Assembly: GCA_023450335.1 (NCBI GenBank)
Contig: JAEXHA010000004.1
Span: forward strand, 1-34,172
DNA from: Actinomycetes bacterium
Lineage (GTDB): Bacteria > Actinomycetota > Actinomycetes > Actinomycetales > Microbacteriaceae
DNA length: 34,172 nucleotides
Direction: 5' to 3'
Within the stretch, counting starts at the first letter, position 1, and the number at the start of each line of letters is the position of its first letter. Shown here piece after piece: positions 21,252 through 29,989 of the stretch. Below the pieces are notes generated by a model. It was not told the origin of the DNA. It made no database searches and worked only from the letters and a program-made list of their open reading frames with translations. The position numbers and the translations under genes are program-made.

Positions 21252-22387
21252 CCGTCCGATCGTACCGCCGCGACGGCGTCGCCCACCGCCCGGGCCAGGG
21301 GCTCGACGTCGGCGCCGAACCCGTGGGGGAACGTGACGCGCACGGCCGTCTGCGCCACCTCGGGTGCCACACCGAGTGCGAGCAGCACGGGGGAGGGGTC
21401 GGCGCTGCCGGCCGCACAGGCGGAGCCGCTCGAGGTGACCAGGCCGCGGCGTTCGAGTTCGAGCAGCACCGCTTCGCCACTGACGCCGGCGAAAGTGAAG
21501 CTCGCGGTGCCGGGCAGCCGGTGCACGGGGTCACCAGTCAGTCGTGCCGAGGGCACCGTGGCCAGCACCTGCGCGATGAACACCCTGCACCGCGCACCGA
21601 CCCGGGCGGCGTCGTCGGCCCGCTCGCGTTCGGCGAGTTCGAGGGCGGTCGCGATCGCCACCGCACCCGCCACGTTCTCGGTGCCGCTGCGGCGATCGCG
21701 CTCCTGTCCGCCGCCGTGCAGCAGAGGTTCGAGCGCAATGCGTCCGCGCACCGCGAGCACGCCCGTGCCCTGGGGGGCGCCGACCTTGTGCCCCGCGATC
21801 GACAGGGCGTCGGCGCCGGTTCCCGCCAGCGGCAGCCAGCCCGCAGCCTGCACGGCGTCCAGGTGCAGCGGCACCCGGGTCGTCTGGGCGAGGGATGCCA
21901 GGGCGGCGACATCCTGCACGGTGCCCACCTCGTTGTTCGCGTACCCGACGCTGATCAACGCCGTGTCGTCGGTGATGGCGGCCGCAAGGGCCTCCGGATC
22001 GATGCGGCCACCGGCATCCACCCCCACCTCGGTCACGGCGAATCCGTGCACGCGACGCAGATAGTCGCAGGACGCCAGCACCGACTCGTGCTCGATGGCC
22101 GTCGTGACCAGCTGCACCGGGCGGCCGCGCGCGAGGGCCGCGGCGATGGTGATCCCTTTGACGGCGAGGTTGTTCGCTTCGGTGCCGCCCGAGGTGAACA
22201 CGATGTCACCGGCACGCATTCCGAGCACGGCGGCCACCCGGGCGCGGGCGTCGGCGAGCACCGCGGCGGCCTGCTCGCCGACGGTGTGCGTGCTCGACGG
22301 ATTGCCGAACCGGGCCAGGTGCGGAGCCATCGCCTGCAGCACCTCGGGGCGCACGGGGCTCGTCGCGGCGTTGTCGAGGTAGAGCAT
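21248..22387 (-). CDS. nadS: NifS/IscS-like cysteine desulfurase of the NAD operon
   Basis: This PLP enzyme of about 380 residues moves sulfur from cysteine for Fe-S cluster assembly. It begins LYLDNAATSPVRPEV; the PLP lysine is in SIAGHKVGAPQGTG (about residue 200), the HLDAVQAAG and RSGTENVAG segments are present, and the catalytic cysteine is in SSGSACAAGS. Its place directly behind nadC in a nadABC operon is typical of desulfurases that supply or repair the 4Fe-4S cluster of NadA. ATG 22387 overlaps the nadC stop; GAGG lies four bases before the preceding GTG. The stop overlaps the glycosyltransferase start. Confidence 0.93.
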   Translation of the reverse strand: MLYLDNAATSPVRPEVLQAMAPHLARFGNPSSTHTVGEQAAAVLADARARVAAVLGMRAGDIVFTSGGTEANNLAVKGITIAAALARGRPVQLVTTAIEHESVLASCDYLRRVHGFAVTEVGVDAGGRIDPEALAAAITDDTALISVGYANNEVGTVQDVAALASLAQTTRVPLHLDAVQAAGWLPLAGTGADALSIAGHKVGAPQGTGVLAVRGRIALEPLLHGGGQERDRRSGTENVAGAVAIATALELAERERADDAARVGARCRVFIAQVLATVPSARLTGDPVHRLPGTASFTFAGVSGEAVLLELERRGLVTSSGSACAAGSADPSPVLLALGVAPEVAQTAVRVTFPHGFGADVEPLARAVGDAVAAVRSDG

Positions 22388-23241
22388 CACGCCTCGATGC
22401 GCAGGTCGAGCCCCAGGTCGATCGCACCGGCGGAATGAGTCAGTGCGCCCACCGAGATGACGTCGACGCCGGTCTCGGCGATCGCGCGGACGGTGTCGAG
22501 GGTCACGCCCCCCGAGGCCTCGACGGTGGCACGACCTTCGATCAGGGCGACGCCGGCGCGCAGGTCGTCGAGGGTGAAGTTGTCGAGCATGATGGTTCCC
22601 ACGCCGGCGGCCAGCACCGCCGGGATCTGGTCGAGCCGGTCGACCTCGACCTCGACGTGGGTCGTGTGCGGCAGCCGCGAGATCGCCGCCTCGAGAGCCA
22701 GCGTGACCGAGCCGCCGCCGCGGGTGAGCACGGCGAGATGGTTGTCCTTGGCCATGACCGCGTCCGAGAGCGAGTGGCGATGGTTGCGGCCGCCGCCGCT
22801 GCGCACCGCGTGTCGCTCGAACGCCCGCAGTCCGGGCGTGGTCTTGCGCGTGTCGACGATGCGGGCGGCGGTGTGGGCCACCTCGGCCACGTACATGTTG
22901 GTCAGGGTGGCGATGCCGCTCATGCGTTGGGCGAAGTTGAGGGCGACGCGCTCGGCCGTCAGGATCGCGCGGGCCGGCCCCGTGACGGTGGCCAGCCGGG
23001 TGCCCGGGGTGAACAGCTCGCCGTCTTCGACGTGCTGCTGCACCCGGGCGGCGGCGTCGGTGAGTGCGAACGCGGCGGCGAACACGGCCCCGCCGCTGAA
23101 GACACCGGTCTGGCGGGCGACGAGGTCGGCGGTGCCGACGGCCTCGGCGGGGATCAGGTAGTCGCTGGTCACATCGCCCCAGGGGGCGTCCTCTTCGAGG
23201 GCGGCAGCCACTGCTCGGTCGATCTGGGTGCGGGTGAGCAT
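22387..23241 (-). CDS. nadC: Quinolinate phosphoribosyltransferase
   Basis: This 284-residue enzyme converts quinolinate and PRPP to nicotinate mononucleotide, CO2 and PPi. The N-terminal domain has EEDAPWGDVTSDYLIP. The barrel shows LNFAQRMSGIATLT, the phosphate-binding DTRKTTPGLR, SGGGRNHRHSLSDAVMAKDNH, VEVEVD, LDNF and ASGGVTLD, ending VDVISVGALTHSA. All match the family. ATG 23241 overlaps the nadB stop by one base (TGATG) and its own stop overlaps the nadS start, so translation is coupled throughout. Confidence 0.97.
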   Translation of the reverse strand: MLTRTQIDRAVAAALEEDAPWGDVTSDYLIPAEAVGTADLVARQTGVFSGGAVFAAAFALTDAAARVQQHVEDGELFTPGTRLATVTGPARAILTAERVALNFAQRMSGIATLTNMYVAEVAHTAARIVDTRKTTPGLRAFERHAVRSGGGRNHRHSLSDAVMAKDNHLAVLTRGGGSVTLALEAAISRLPHTTHVEVEVDRLDQIPAVLAAGVGTIMLDNFTLDDLRAGVALIEGRATVEASGGVTLDTVRAIAETGVDVISVGALTHSAGAIDLGLDLRIEA

Positions 23242-24869
23242 CAGGCGGAAACCTTCCGGTCGGCGGGGGTGGCGTGGGCGGCCCGGTCTACGGCGCCGTG
23301 GAGCAGGGGGTGGTCGCGGCGGACGTGGGCCCCGACCGATGCGGAGCGCGCCCGTGCGGCCGCCACGAGCGCCGCGCCGACAGCGAGCAGGTTCTCGTCC
23401 TCGAACTGGGCCTGGGTGCGCGGTGCGCGCGGCACGGTCTGCCAGGCGGTGAGCGTGGCCGCGGCCCGCTCGAGCCCGGGCGCATCGCGCACCAGGCCGG
23501 CGTCGTGCCACAGCAGGGTCTGCAGCGCGCGACGGTTGAAGCGCTCCCGCACCGGTGCAGCCGGTGGGTCCGCGCGGTCGGTCCGCACCGGTCGCGCGGG
23601 AGCCGGCACCGCCTGTTGCGATGACGCGAGGTGTGGTGGCACCGGCGATACCGTGACGGTGGGCCAGTGTCCCGACGCGGCATCCTCGGCGACGGCGTCA
23701 CCGGCCCGAGCGCCGAAGACCGCGCCTTCGAGCAATGAGTTGGATGCCAGACGGTTGGCGCCGTGCACGCCGGTGCGGGCGACCTCGCCCACCGCGTAGA
23801 GACCCGCGACGCTCGTGCGGCCGCGCAGATCGGTCACGACACCGCCCATCAGGTAATGCGCGGCGGGGGTGACGGGAATCGGTTCGCGCGACCAGTCGAG
23901 GCCACGTTCGCGCACGGCGGAGTCGATCGTGGGGAAGCGGGCGGCGAGGAAGACCGCGGTGGCAGCGGGTGTGGCGCGCAGTGCGGTGGCGTCGAGGAAG
24001 ACGGGTCTGCCGCTCTGCTCCGACATGACATCGGCGATCGCGTGCGCGACGACGTCGCGGGGCGCCAGCTCGGCGTCGGCGTGCCGGGCGGGCATGAAGC
24101 GGTGCCCGTGCTCGTCGCGGAGCAGCGCGCCCTCGCCGCGGACGGCCTCGGACACGAGGAACGCGGCGCCGGCGGCCAGCACCGTGGGGTGGAACTGGAA
24201 GAACTCGAGGTCGGCGACGACGGCACCCGCGCGCAGGGCGGCGGCGATGCCGTCGCCGGTGGCCACGGACGGGTTGGTGGTGTGGGCGTACAGCTGCCCC
24301 GCGCCGCCGGTGGCCAGCACCACCGCATCGGCCTCCAGCGTGCGCCGCCTGCCGGCGATCAGTAGATCGAGCCCGGTCGCTCGACCGGCTTCGATGACCA
24401 GGTCGACGAGGAAGGCATGTTCGAGGACCTCGACCTCGCCGGCACGCAGCCGGGCGACGAGGGCCTTCTCGATGGCCGTCCCGGTCGCATCGCCGCCGGC
24501 GTGCAGGATCCGCGGATAGGAGTGCGCGGCTTCGAGGCCGCGTACCCAGGTGCCGTCGGGCTCTCGGTCGAAGGCGACGCCGAGCGCGACGAGCTCGCGG
24601 ATGCGGGCGGGTCCCTCTTCGGCCAGCACGCGCACGGCTTCCGGATCACACAGTCCGGCACCGGCGACCAGCGTGTCGTGGATGTGATCCTCGACGTGAT
24701 CGTCGTCGAACATCACCCCCGCGATGCCGCCCTGAGCGAAGCGCGTGTTGGTGTGTGCGAGCTCCGCCTTGGTGACCAGCGTCACGCGGCAGCCGCGCGC
24801 GACCGCATGCAGTGCGGCCGTCAGCCCGGCGATGCCCGAGCCGACGACGGCGACGTGCGGGTGGGTCAC
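23241..24869 (-). CDS. nadB: L-aspartate oxidase
   Basis: This 542-residue FAD enzyme oxidises L-aspartate to iminoaspartate, the first step of de novo NAD synthesis. It has the dinucleotide motif VAVVGSGIAGLTAALHA at the start, THTR-like HTNTRFAQGGIAG, GGDATGTAIEKAL, ATGGAGQLYAHTTNP and the conserved YAVGEVARTGVHGANRLASNSLLEG. The helical C-terminal domain is complete (from about 440). GTG 24869 was chosen since it starts the FAD strand and overlaps the nadA stop (GTGA). An open reading continues far upstream in this frame, but only as antisense overlap within nadA. Confidence 0.96.
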   Translation of the reverse strand: MTHPHVAVVGSGIAGLTAALHAVARGCRVTLVTKAELAHTNTRFAQGGIAGVMFDDDHVEDHIHDTLVAGAGLCDPEAVRVLAEEGPARIRELVALGVAFDREPDGTWVRGLEAAHSYPRILHAGGDATGTAIEKALVARLRAGEVEVLEHAFLVDLVIEAGRATGLDLLIAGRRRTLEADAVVLATGGAGQLYAHTTNPSVATGDGIAAALRAGAVVADLEFFQFHPTVLAAGAAFLVSEAVRGEGALLRDEHGHRFMPARHADAELAPRDVVAHAIADVMSEQSGRPVFLDATALRATPAATAVFLAARFPTIDSAVRERGLDWSREPIPVTPAAHYLMGGVVTDLRGRTSVAGLYAVGEVARTGVHGANRLASNSLLEGAVFGARAGDAVAEDAASGHWPTVTVSPVPPHLASSQQAVPAPARPVRTDRADPPAAPVRERFNRRALQTLLWHDAGLVRDAPGLERAAATLTAWQTVPRAPRTQAQFEDENLLAVGAALVAAARARSASVGAHVRRDHPLLHGAVDRAAHATPADRKVSA

Positions 24870-26176
24870 GGGCGGGCCGCCAGCATGCGCTCGAGGGCGA
24901 GCCGGGCCGGGTCGGCGACGTCGGCGGGCACCTGGATGCGGTTGTGCACGGTGCCGGCGACCAGCCCCTCGAGCACCCACGCCAGGTAGCCCGGGTGGAT
25001 GCGGTACATCGTCGAGCAGGGGCAGACGACGGGGTCGAGGCAGAAGATCTCGTGCTGCGGGAACTGCGCCGCCAGCCGCTGCACGAGGTTGATCTCGGTG
25101 CCGATCGCGAACACCGTCGGCTCGGTGGCCGCCGCGATCGCGCGACGGATGTAGTCGGTCGAACCCGCTTCGTCGGCCGCGTCGACAACGGCCATGGGGC
25201 ACTCCGGGTGCACGATGACGCGCACACCGGGGTGGGTGGCGCGAGCCTGGTCGATCTGGTCCACGGTGAACCGGCGGTGCACCGAGCAGAAGCCGTGCCA
25301 CAGGATCACGCGGCTGTCGGTGAGCGTGTCTTCATCCGATCCGCCCAGCGGCCGCCGGGGGTTCCACATCGGCATCCGCTCCAGGGGGACGCCCATCGCC
25401 TTGGCGGTGTTGCGGCCCAGGTGCTGGTCGGGAAAGAACAGCACGCGGCGCCCCCGGGCGAAGGCCCACTCCAGCACGGTGCGCGCGTTCGACGAGGTGC
25501 ACACGATGCCGCCGTGTCGTCCCACGAAGCCCTTGATCGCCGCCGACGAGTTCATGTACGTGACGGGGATCACCGGGACCAGGCCCTCGCTGTCGGGGGT
25601 GTCGAGGTCGCCGAAGACGTCGGCCAGCTGTTCCCAGCACTCCTCCACCTCGTCGATCGAGGCCATGTCGGCCATCGAGCATCCCGCGGCGAGGTTGGGC
25701 AGGATCACGGCCTGCTCGGGTCGCGACAGCAGGTCGGCGGTCTCGGCCATGAAATGCACGCCGCAGAACACGATCGCCTCAGCGTCGGGGTGCTCCAACG
25801 CGGCGTTTGCCAGCTGGAACGAGTCGCCCACATAGTCGGCGTGGGCGACGACCTCTTCGCGCTGGTAGAAGTGGCCCAGTACGACGACCCGGTCGCCGAG
25901 GGCGGTCTTGGCCGCCACGATCCGGTCGGTCAGCTCTGCCTCGGACGCCTCGCGGTACGCGGCGGGCAGCTCGCCCTGGCGCGGCGCGCCGGTGGGGATG
26001 ACGTCGCCCATCGACGAGCCCGGGCCGTAGCCGGGCCGGGTATCGAAGTCCCACGGGCCGGCCGCGAGGTCGGTGGTGCATGTCGAGGCCGTCGAGGCGC
26101 CGGCCACGATGGCTTGGATCGCGTGGTCGACGGACGCGTCACGCACGGTCGGGGCGGCGAGATTGCTGGTGGACAT
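24866..26176 (-). CDS. nadA: Quinolinate synthase
   Basis: This 436-residue enzyme condenses iminoaspartate with dihydroxyacetone phosphate to quinolinate. The three cluster cysteines are in FCGVHFMAE, IVCTSSNA and VVCPCSTM. LGHFYQREEVV and VYMNSSAAIKG-like TYMNSSAAIKG are the family's active-site loops. It is the long actinobacterial form with an N-terminal extension of about 85 residues. The 4Fe-4S cluster explains the desulfurase downstream. ATG 26176 follows GGGAG. It starts 25 bases after the nrtR-like gene. Confidence 0.97.
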   Translation of the reverse strand: MSTSNLAAPTVRDASVDHAIQAIVAGASTASTCTTDLAAGPWDFDTRPGYGPGSSMGDVIPTGAPRQGELPAAYREASEAELTDRIVAAKTALGDRVVVLGHFYQREEVVAHADYVGDSFQLANAALEHPDAEAIVFCGVHFMAETADLLSRPEQAVILPNLAAGCSMADMASIDEVEECWEQLADVFGDLDTPDSEGLVPVIPVTYMNSSAAIKGFVGRHGGIVCTSSNARTVLEWAFARGRRVLFFPDQHLGRNTAKAMGVPLERMPMWNPRRPLGGSDEDTLTDSRVILWHGFCSVHRRFTVDQIDQARATHPGVRVIVHPECPMAVVDAADEAGSTDYIRRAIAAATEPTVFAIGTEINLVQRLAAQFPQHEIFCLDPVVCPCSTMYRIHPGYLAWVLEGLVAGTVHNRIQVPADVADPARLALERMLAARP

Positions 26177-26201
26177 GGGTGGGCTCCCTTGCTGGGCGGG
26201 A

Positions 26202-26906
26202 TCAGCGGACCGAGAGCGGGCCGCGCTCGGCCAGCTCGACGTCTTGGTTGTAGCGGTACAGGCGTGCCGGGCGGTGACTGCCCGTGCGGAAGCTGTCGGT
26301 CGGGATGAGCGTGCCCGCATTCTCGACCTGACGGCGGAAGTTCGCGGGGTCCAGGCGTCGGCCGAGGATGGCCTCGTACACCTCGCGCAGTTCGGCGAGG
26401 GTGAACTCGTCGGCGAGCAGCCCGTGGGCGATTCGGCTGTAGCCGACCTTGTTGCGCAGCCGCCAGAGGGCGTAGTCCACGATCTGGTTGTGGTCGAACG
26501 CGAGCTCGGGCAGGTCGGTGGCGGTGAACCAGGCGACGTTCTCCTGGGCTCCCTCTTGGCTCGAGCTCATCTCGTCCTCACGCACGAGCGCCCAGTACAC
26601 GATCGACACGACGCGCGTGGGGGAGCGGTCGACGTCGCCGAATGCGTACAGCTGCTCGAGATAGCTCGGCGCCAGCGCGGTGGTTTCGGCGAGTGTGCGC
26701 GATGCTGCGGTCTCGAGGTTCTCCCGATCGCCGAGCCACCCGCCCGGCAGCGCCCATTTGCCCGCGTGGGGGTCGCGGGTGCGGCGCACGAGGGGCAGCA
26801 CGACCCCCGCTTCGTCGGCGTCCGGGAGGTGCCGCAGTCCGAAGATCACCGTCGAGACGGCGACCCGCGTCGCGGCGTCGCCCGAGAGCACTTCGGTTCT
26901 GGTCAT
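26202..26906 (-). CDS. nrtR: NrtR-like Nudix transcriptional regulator of NAD synthesis
   Basis: This 234-residue protein has an N-terminal Nudix domain and a C-terminal winged helix. The Nudix region has KWALPGGWLGDRENLETAASRTLAETTAL; compared with the catalytic box GX5EX7REUXEEXGU the REUXEE part is changed to RTLAETT, so it probably binds ADP-ribose-like ligand without hydrolysing it. The wing domain reads FTLAELREVYEAILGRRLDPANFRRQVENAG. NrtR regulators repress nad operons and release DNA on binding ADP-ribose. ATG 26906 was chosen by domain start and GGAG eleven bases upstream; ATG 26933 is an alternative. It is the first gene of the nad operon. Confidence 0.93.
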   Translation of the reverse strand: MTRTEVLSGDAATRVAVSTVIFGLRHLPDADEAGVVLPLVRRTRDPHAGKWALPGGWLGDRENLETAASRTLAETTALAPSYLEQLYAFGDVDRSPTRVVSIVYWALVREDEMSSSQEGAQENVAWFTATDLPELAFDHNQIVDYALWRLRNKVGYSRIAHGLLADEFTLAELREVYEAILGRRLDPANFRRQVENAGTLIPTDSFRTGSHRPARLYRYNQDVELAERGPLSVR

Positions 26907-26927
26907 GGTGACATTAACTCCGGTGAC

Positions 26928-26957
26928 GATCATAGTGTCGTCCTGACCTGAAGTGCA
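26928..26957 (-). promoter_or_regulatory. nrtR-nadABC promoter
   Basis: On the minus strand TTGCAC (26952-26957) and TATGAT (26928-26933) are separated by 18 bases. This is the best -35/-10 pair in the window. The imperfect dyad gacactat ... ttaatgtc spans the region downstream of the -10 and could be an NrtR site. Confidence 0.6.
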
Positions 26958-27023
26958 ACGCGGGTGTCACGTCCCGTCGCCCGGGCGCATAGGCTCGAAC
27001 CAGTGTCCGAGGGGAGCGCGGGA

Positions 27024-28196
27024 ATGATCGTGGTCGATGTGCTGGCGGTGCTGGTGTTGCTGGCAGCGCTGATCACCGGCATCCGTCGCGGGCTGTTCGC
27101 CAGCCTCGGCACCCTGCTCGGCCTCATCATCGGCGGGATCGCGGCCTTCTGGCTCACACCGTTGGTCAACGGCTGGGTGCCGGCCCCGCAGTGGCGCCCG
27201 GTCTCGGTCATCGGCGCGACGGCCGCCCTGCTGGTGTGTGGTGCACTGCTGGGGTCGCTCGTGGGCGGGCTCATCCGTGCCGGTGCCGACAAGCTGCGGC
27301 TGCGCGCGATCGAGCGCCTGCTGGGGGGGGTGGCCGGTGTCGTCGTCGCGGCACTGACCCTGGTGCTGGTGGCGCCGGCGATCACCGCCGGGGGGATGCC
27401 GGTGGTCTCGGCCGCCGTCGCCTCGTCACGCGTGCTGCAGGCGATCGACGCCGTCGTGCCCGCTCCGATCGACACCGCGCTGTCGGAGGTGCGCGCCGCC
27501 GTCCTCGACGACGGGCTGCCGCAGCTGGGCGCACTGCTGACCCCCGGTGCGGTGCAGCCGGCCGCGCCCGTGCCACTGGATGACCCCGAGGTGGCCGCCG
27601 CCGCGGCCTCCGTCGCCCGCGTATCGGGCACCGCGTACGCCTGCGGCCGCAGTATGACCGGCAGCGGGTTCGTGATCGCCGACGACCGGATCGTGACCAA
27701 CGCGCACGTCGTGGCCGGCGTCGACCGGCCCGTCATCGAGCTGCCCGGCGTCGGCGCCCGCGAGGGCCGGGTCGTCTACTTCGACCCCATCGACGACATC
27801 GCGGTCATCGCCGTGCCCGACCTGGGCGTGGCGGCGCTGCCGCTGGCGGATGCCGACATCGTCGGCACCACGGGCGTCGTGCTCGGATACCCCCACGGCG
27901 GCCCCTTCACCGTCGCGCCGGCCGCCGTGCTGTCGACCGGAACCGTGCCGGTGCCCGACATCTACGACGAGACGTGGAACATCCGCGACATCGCCTCGCT
28001 GCAGGCACGGGTGCGGCCGGGCAACTCGGGCGGTCCGCTCGTCACCGACGACGGCGAGGTCGCCGGCCTCGTGTTCGCCCGCGCCGACAACGATCCCGAG
28101 GTCGGCTACGCGATGACCACCGCCGAGGTGGCGACGATCGTGCAGCGCGCCCCCGCTCTGGACGGCGCCGTGACACCTGGCCGCTGCATCGCGTGA
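27024..28196 (+). CDS. MarP-type membrane serine protease with CvpA-like N-terminus
   Basis: This 390-residue protein has four membrane segments in the first 130 residues (starting MIVVDVLAVLVLLAALITG), as in CvpA and MarP. A chymotrypsin-like protease domain follows, facing outside: His228 in TNAHVV, Asp258 in DPIDDIAVI and Ser335 in PGNSGGPL. Two cysteines, in YACGRS and at the C-terminal GRCIA, may form the redox-sensitive disulfide described for MarP, which protects Mycobacterium in acid. GAGGGGAG sits seven bases before ATG 27024. GTG 27003, seven bases after TAGGCT (26990-26995), is an alternative leaderless start. Confidence 0.9.
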   Translation: MIVVDVLAVLVLLAALITGIRRGLFASLGTLLGLIIGGIAAFWLTPLVNGWVPAPQWRPVSVIGATAALLVCGALLGSLVGGLIRAGADKLRLRAIERLLGGVAGVVVAALTLVLVAPAITAGGMPVVSAAVASSRVLQAIDAVVPAPIDTALSEVRAAVLDDGLPQLGALLTPGAVQPAAPVPLDDPEVAAAAASVARVSGTAYACGRSMTGSGFVIADDRIVTNAHVVAGVDRPVIELPGVGAREGRVVYFDPIDDIAVIAVPDLGVAALPLADADIVGTTGVVLGYPHGGPFTVAPAAVLSTGTVPVPDIYDETWNIRDIASLQARVRPGNSGGPLVTDDGEVAGLVFARADNDPEVGYAMTTAEVATIVQRAPALDGAVTPGRCIA

Positions 28197-28221
28197 ACGG
28201 CGGGCCCGGTCGGGCTAGACT
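28193..28221 (+). promoter_or_regulatory. gcv operon promoter
   Basis: GTGAAC (28193-28198) and TAGACT (28216-28221) are 17 bases apart and lie just before the riboswitch. The -35 element overlaps the stop codon of the protease gene. Confidence 0.5.
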
Positions 28222-28250
28222 CCCGGTGACAACCGAAAACGACCGTCCAC

Positions 28251-28430
28251 CCGTCACGGGAGAACGCCGCCGACCGCGGCTGCCGTAGGAGCAACCCCTC
28301 CCGGAATCTCTCAGGCACCCGTACCGTGACGGCAGGTCACTCTGGAAAGCGGCGCTGCGGCGCCCGCCGACGGGGCAAGCGCGACTGCGGTCGCGTGGAA
28401 ACTCTCAGGCCGATATGACAGAGCGGGAGG
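28251..28430 (+). ncRNA. Tandem glycine riboswitch (two aptamers)
   Basis: Two glycine aptamers are recognisable. Aptamer 1 (about 28251-28332) is closed by ccgtcac/gtgacgg and contains cgggaga, taggagcaa and the conserved ggaatctctcaggc. Aptamer 2 (about 28340-28423) is closed by ctctg/cagag and has gacggggcaagcg and ggaaactctcaggc. The ending aaa-ctctcaggc is the family's hallmark. Position upstream of gcvT-gcvH-gcvP confirms the role: glycine binding switches on its own degradation. The element starts about 30 bases after the proposed promoter. Confidence 0.95.
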
Positions 28431-28472
28431 AACTCACCACAACGGGCATCGATGCCCGGAAAGGAGTTCCTC
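28427..28472 (+). promoter_or_regulatory. Possible gcvT Shine-Dalgarno-sequestering helix
   Basis: gaggaactc (28427-28435) is a perfect complement of gagttcctc (28464-28472), which includes the GAG end of the gcvT Shine-Dalgarno (AAGGAG, 28461-28466). Between them is the palindrome cgggcatcgatgcccg (28443-28458), a 6-bp stem with a tcga loop. Together they form a near-continuous hairpin over the ribosome binding site. This is a plausible translational expression platform. Confidence 0.5.
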
Positions 28473-28475
28473 GAC

Positions 28476-29615
28476 ATGAGCGAGGCAGAGCACGCCACAC
28501 CGGGCTCGGCGCCACCACCGCGCCACAGCCCCCTGTCTGATGTTCACGAACGGCTCGGGGCGACGCTGATCGACTTCGGTGGCTGGCTCATGCCGGTGCG
28601 CTACACGTCGGATCTGGCCGAGCATCACGCCGTGCGCCAGGCGGCGGGACTGTTCGACGTGTCGCACATGGCGCAGTTCTTCGTCGACGGACCCGATGCG
28701 GGCGCCTACCTCGACTACGCGCTGGCCGGCAGGCTCTCGACGCTCGCAATCGGCAAGGCGAAGTACTCGCTGCTGCTGAGCGAGTCCGGCGGCATCCTCG
28801 ACGACGTCATCGTCTACCGGCTCGACCAGACCCGGTTTCTCGTCATCGCCAACGCGGCCAACCGCGCGACGGTGGCCGCCGCCCTCGCCGCACGCGTCTC
28901 GCACGATGTGGTCGTCGACGACGCGACCGAGCAGTTCGCGCTGCTGGCGATCCAGGGGCCGCAGGCACGGCTGATCGTCGAACAGACCATCGGGGTCACC
29001 GACCTCGAGCGGATCCTGGCCGACCTGCCGTACTACGCGATCACCCGTGGCAGCTTCGCGGGCGAACGGCTGCTGGTGGCGCGCACCGGTTACACCGGCG
29101 AGGACGGCTTCGAACTGCTCGTCCCCGCTGCCGCGGGTGCGGCGCTGTGGGACGCGCTGATGACCGCCGGCGCACCCCACGGACTCGTGCCGGCCGGACT
29201 TGCCGCCCGCGACACGCTGCGCCTGGAGGCCGGCATGCCGCTGTACGGGCATGAGCTGTCGCGCGACATCGTGCCCGCCCAGGCGGGACTGTCACGCACC
29301 GTGGCCGCCGACAAGGAATCGTTCGTGGGCAAGGGTGCGCTGGCGTCGATCGTGTCGGTCCAGGCGCCCGTGCTCGTCGGGCTCACCAGCGAAGGACGCC
29401 GGGCCGGGCGCGCCGGTTACGCCGTCCACGACGGCGACCACCAGGTGGGCACGGTGACCAGCGGCGCCCTGAGCCCGACGCTGGGACACCCGATCGCCCT
29501 CGCGCTCGTCAATCCTGCGGTCGCCGCCGACGGCACCGCCCTGACCATCGACGTCCGCGGGACGAAGATCCCCGCGACCGTCACCGCGCTCCCGTTCTAC
29601 CGGAGGAAGAAATGA
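28476..29615 (+). CDS. gcvT: Aminomethyltransferase (glycine cleavage T protein)
   Basis: This 379-residue T protein takes the aminomethyl group from lipoyl GcvH and makes methylenetetrahydrofolate and NH3. Family segments are HERLGATLIDFGGWLMPVRY, GLFDVSHMAQ, the YTGEDGFELLVP core, GLAARDTLRLEAGMPLYGHEL and the C-terminal TSGALSPTLGHPIALALV. ATG 28476 was chosen because AAGGAG is nine bases upstream; ATG 28452 lies within the palindrome. It is controlled by the glycine riboswitch. The stop overlaps the gcvH start as ATGA. Confidence 0.97.
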   Translation: MSEAEHATPGSAPPPRHSPLSDVHERLGATLIDFGGWLMPVRYTSDLAEHHAVRQAAGLFDVSHMAQFFVDGPDAGAYLDYALAGRLSTLAIGKAKYSLLLSESGGILDDVIVYRLDQTRFLVIANAANRATVAAALAARVSHDVVVDDATEQFALLAIQGPQARLIVEQTIGVTDLERILADLPYYAITRGSFAGERLLVARTGYTGEDGFELLVPAAAGAALWDALMTAGAPHGLVPAGLAARDTLRLEAGMPLYGHELSRDIVPAQAGLSRTVAADKESFVGKGALASIVSVQAPVLVGLTSEGRRAGRAGYAVHDGDHQVGTVTSGALSPTLGHPIALALVNPAVAADGTALTIDVRGTKIPATVTALPFYRRKK

Positions 29616-29989
29616 CCGACCGCAACGCCCTGTCCTACACCGCCGAGCACGAGTGGATCGCCCGCGACGGCGACGAAGCCACCGTCGGCGTCACCGACTA
29701 CGCCGCCGAGCAGCTCGGCGACGTCGTCTATGTCGACCTGCCCGCCGTCGGGCAGAGCATCACCGCCGGTGAGGTGTGCGGCGAGATCGAGTCGACCAAG
29801 TCGGTCGGCGAGCTGTACGCCCCGGTAACCGGCACCGTCACTGCCGTCAACGACGCCGTCGTCGACGACCCGTCGCAGATCAACGCTGACGCGTTCGGCG
29901 CGTGGCTCATGAAGATCTCCGTCACCGCCGAGCCGCAGGGACTGCTCGACCGCGCCGGCTACGCCGCACTCACGGGCGGCGAGGCGTGA
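29612..29989 (+). CDS. gcvH: Glycine cleavage system H protein
   Basis: This is a 125-residue lipoyl carrier. The lipoylated lysine is Lys63 in ESTKSVGELYAP. The N-terminus YTAEHEWIARDGDEATVGVTDYAAEQLGD and the C-terminal WLMKISV fit the family in full length. It shuttles the aminomethyl group between GcvP and GcvT; dihydrolipoamide dehydrogenase and lipoylating enzymes are not in this window. ATG 29612 overlaps the gcvT stop and GTG 29986 of gcvP overlaps its own stop. Confidence 0.97.
   Translation: MTDRNALSYTAEHEWIARDGDEATVGVTDYAAEQLGDVVYVDLPAVGQSITAGEVCGEIESTKSVGELYAPVTGTVTAVNDAVVDDPSQINADAFGAWLMKISVTAEPQGLLDRAGYAALTGGEA

Noticed and set aside
24870..25301. Upstream extension of the nadB frame
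   Set aside because: It lies wholly inside nadA on the same strand in another frame and is Arg-rich; the FAD motif begins at GTG 24869.
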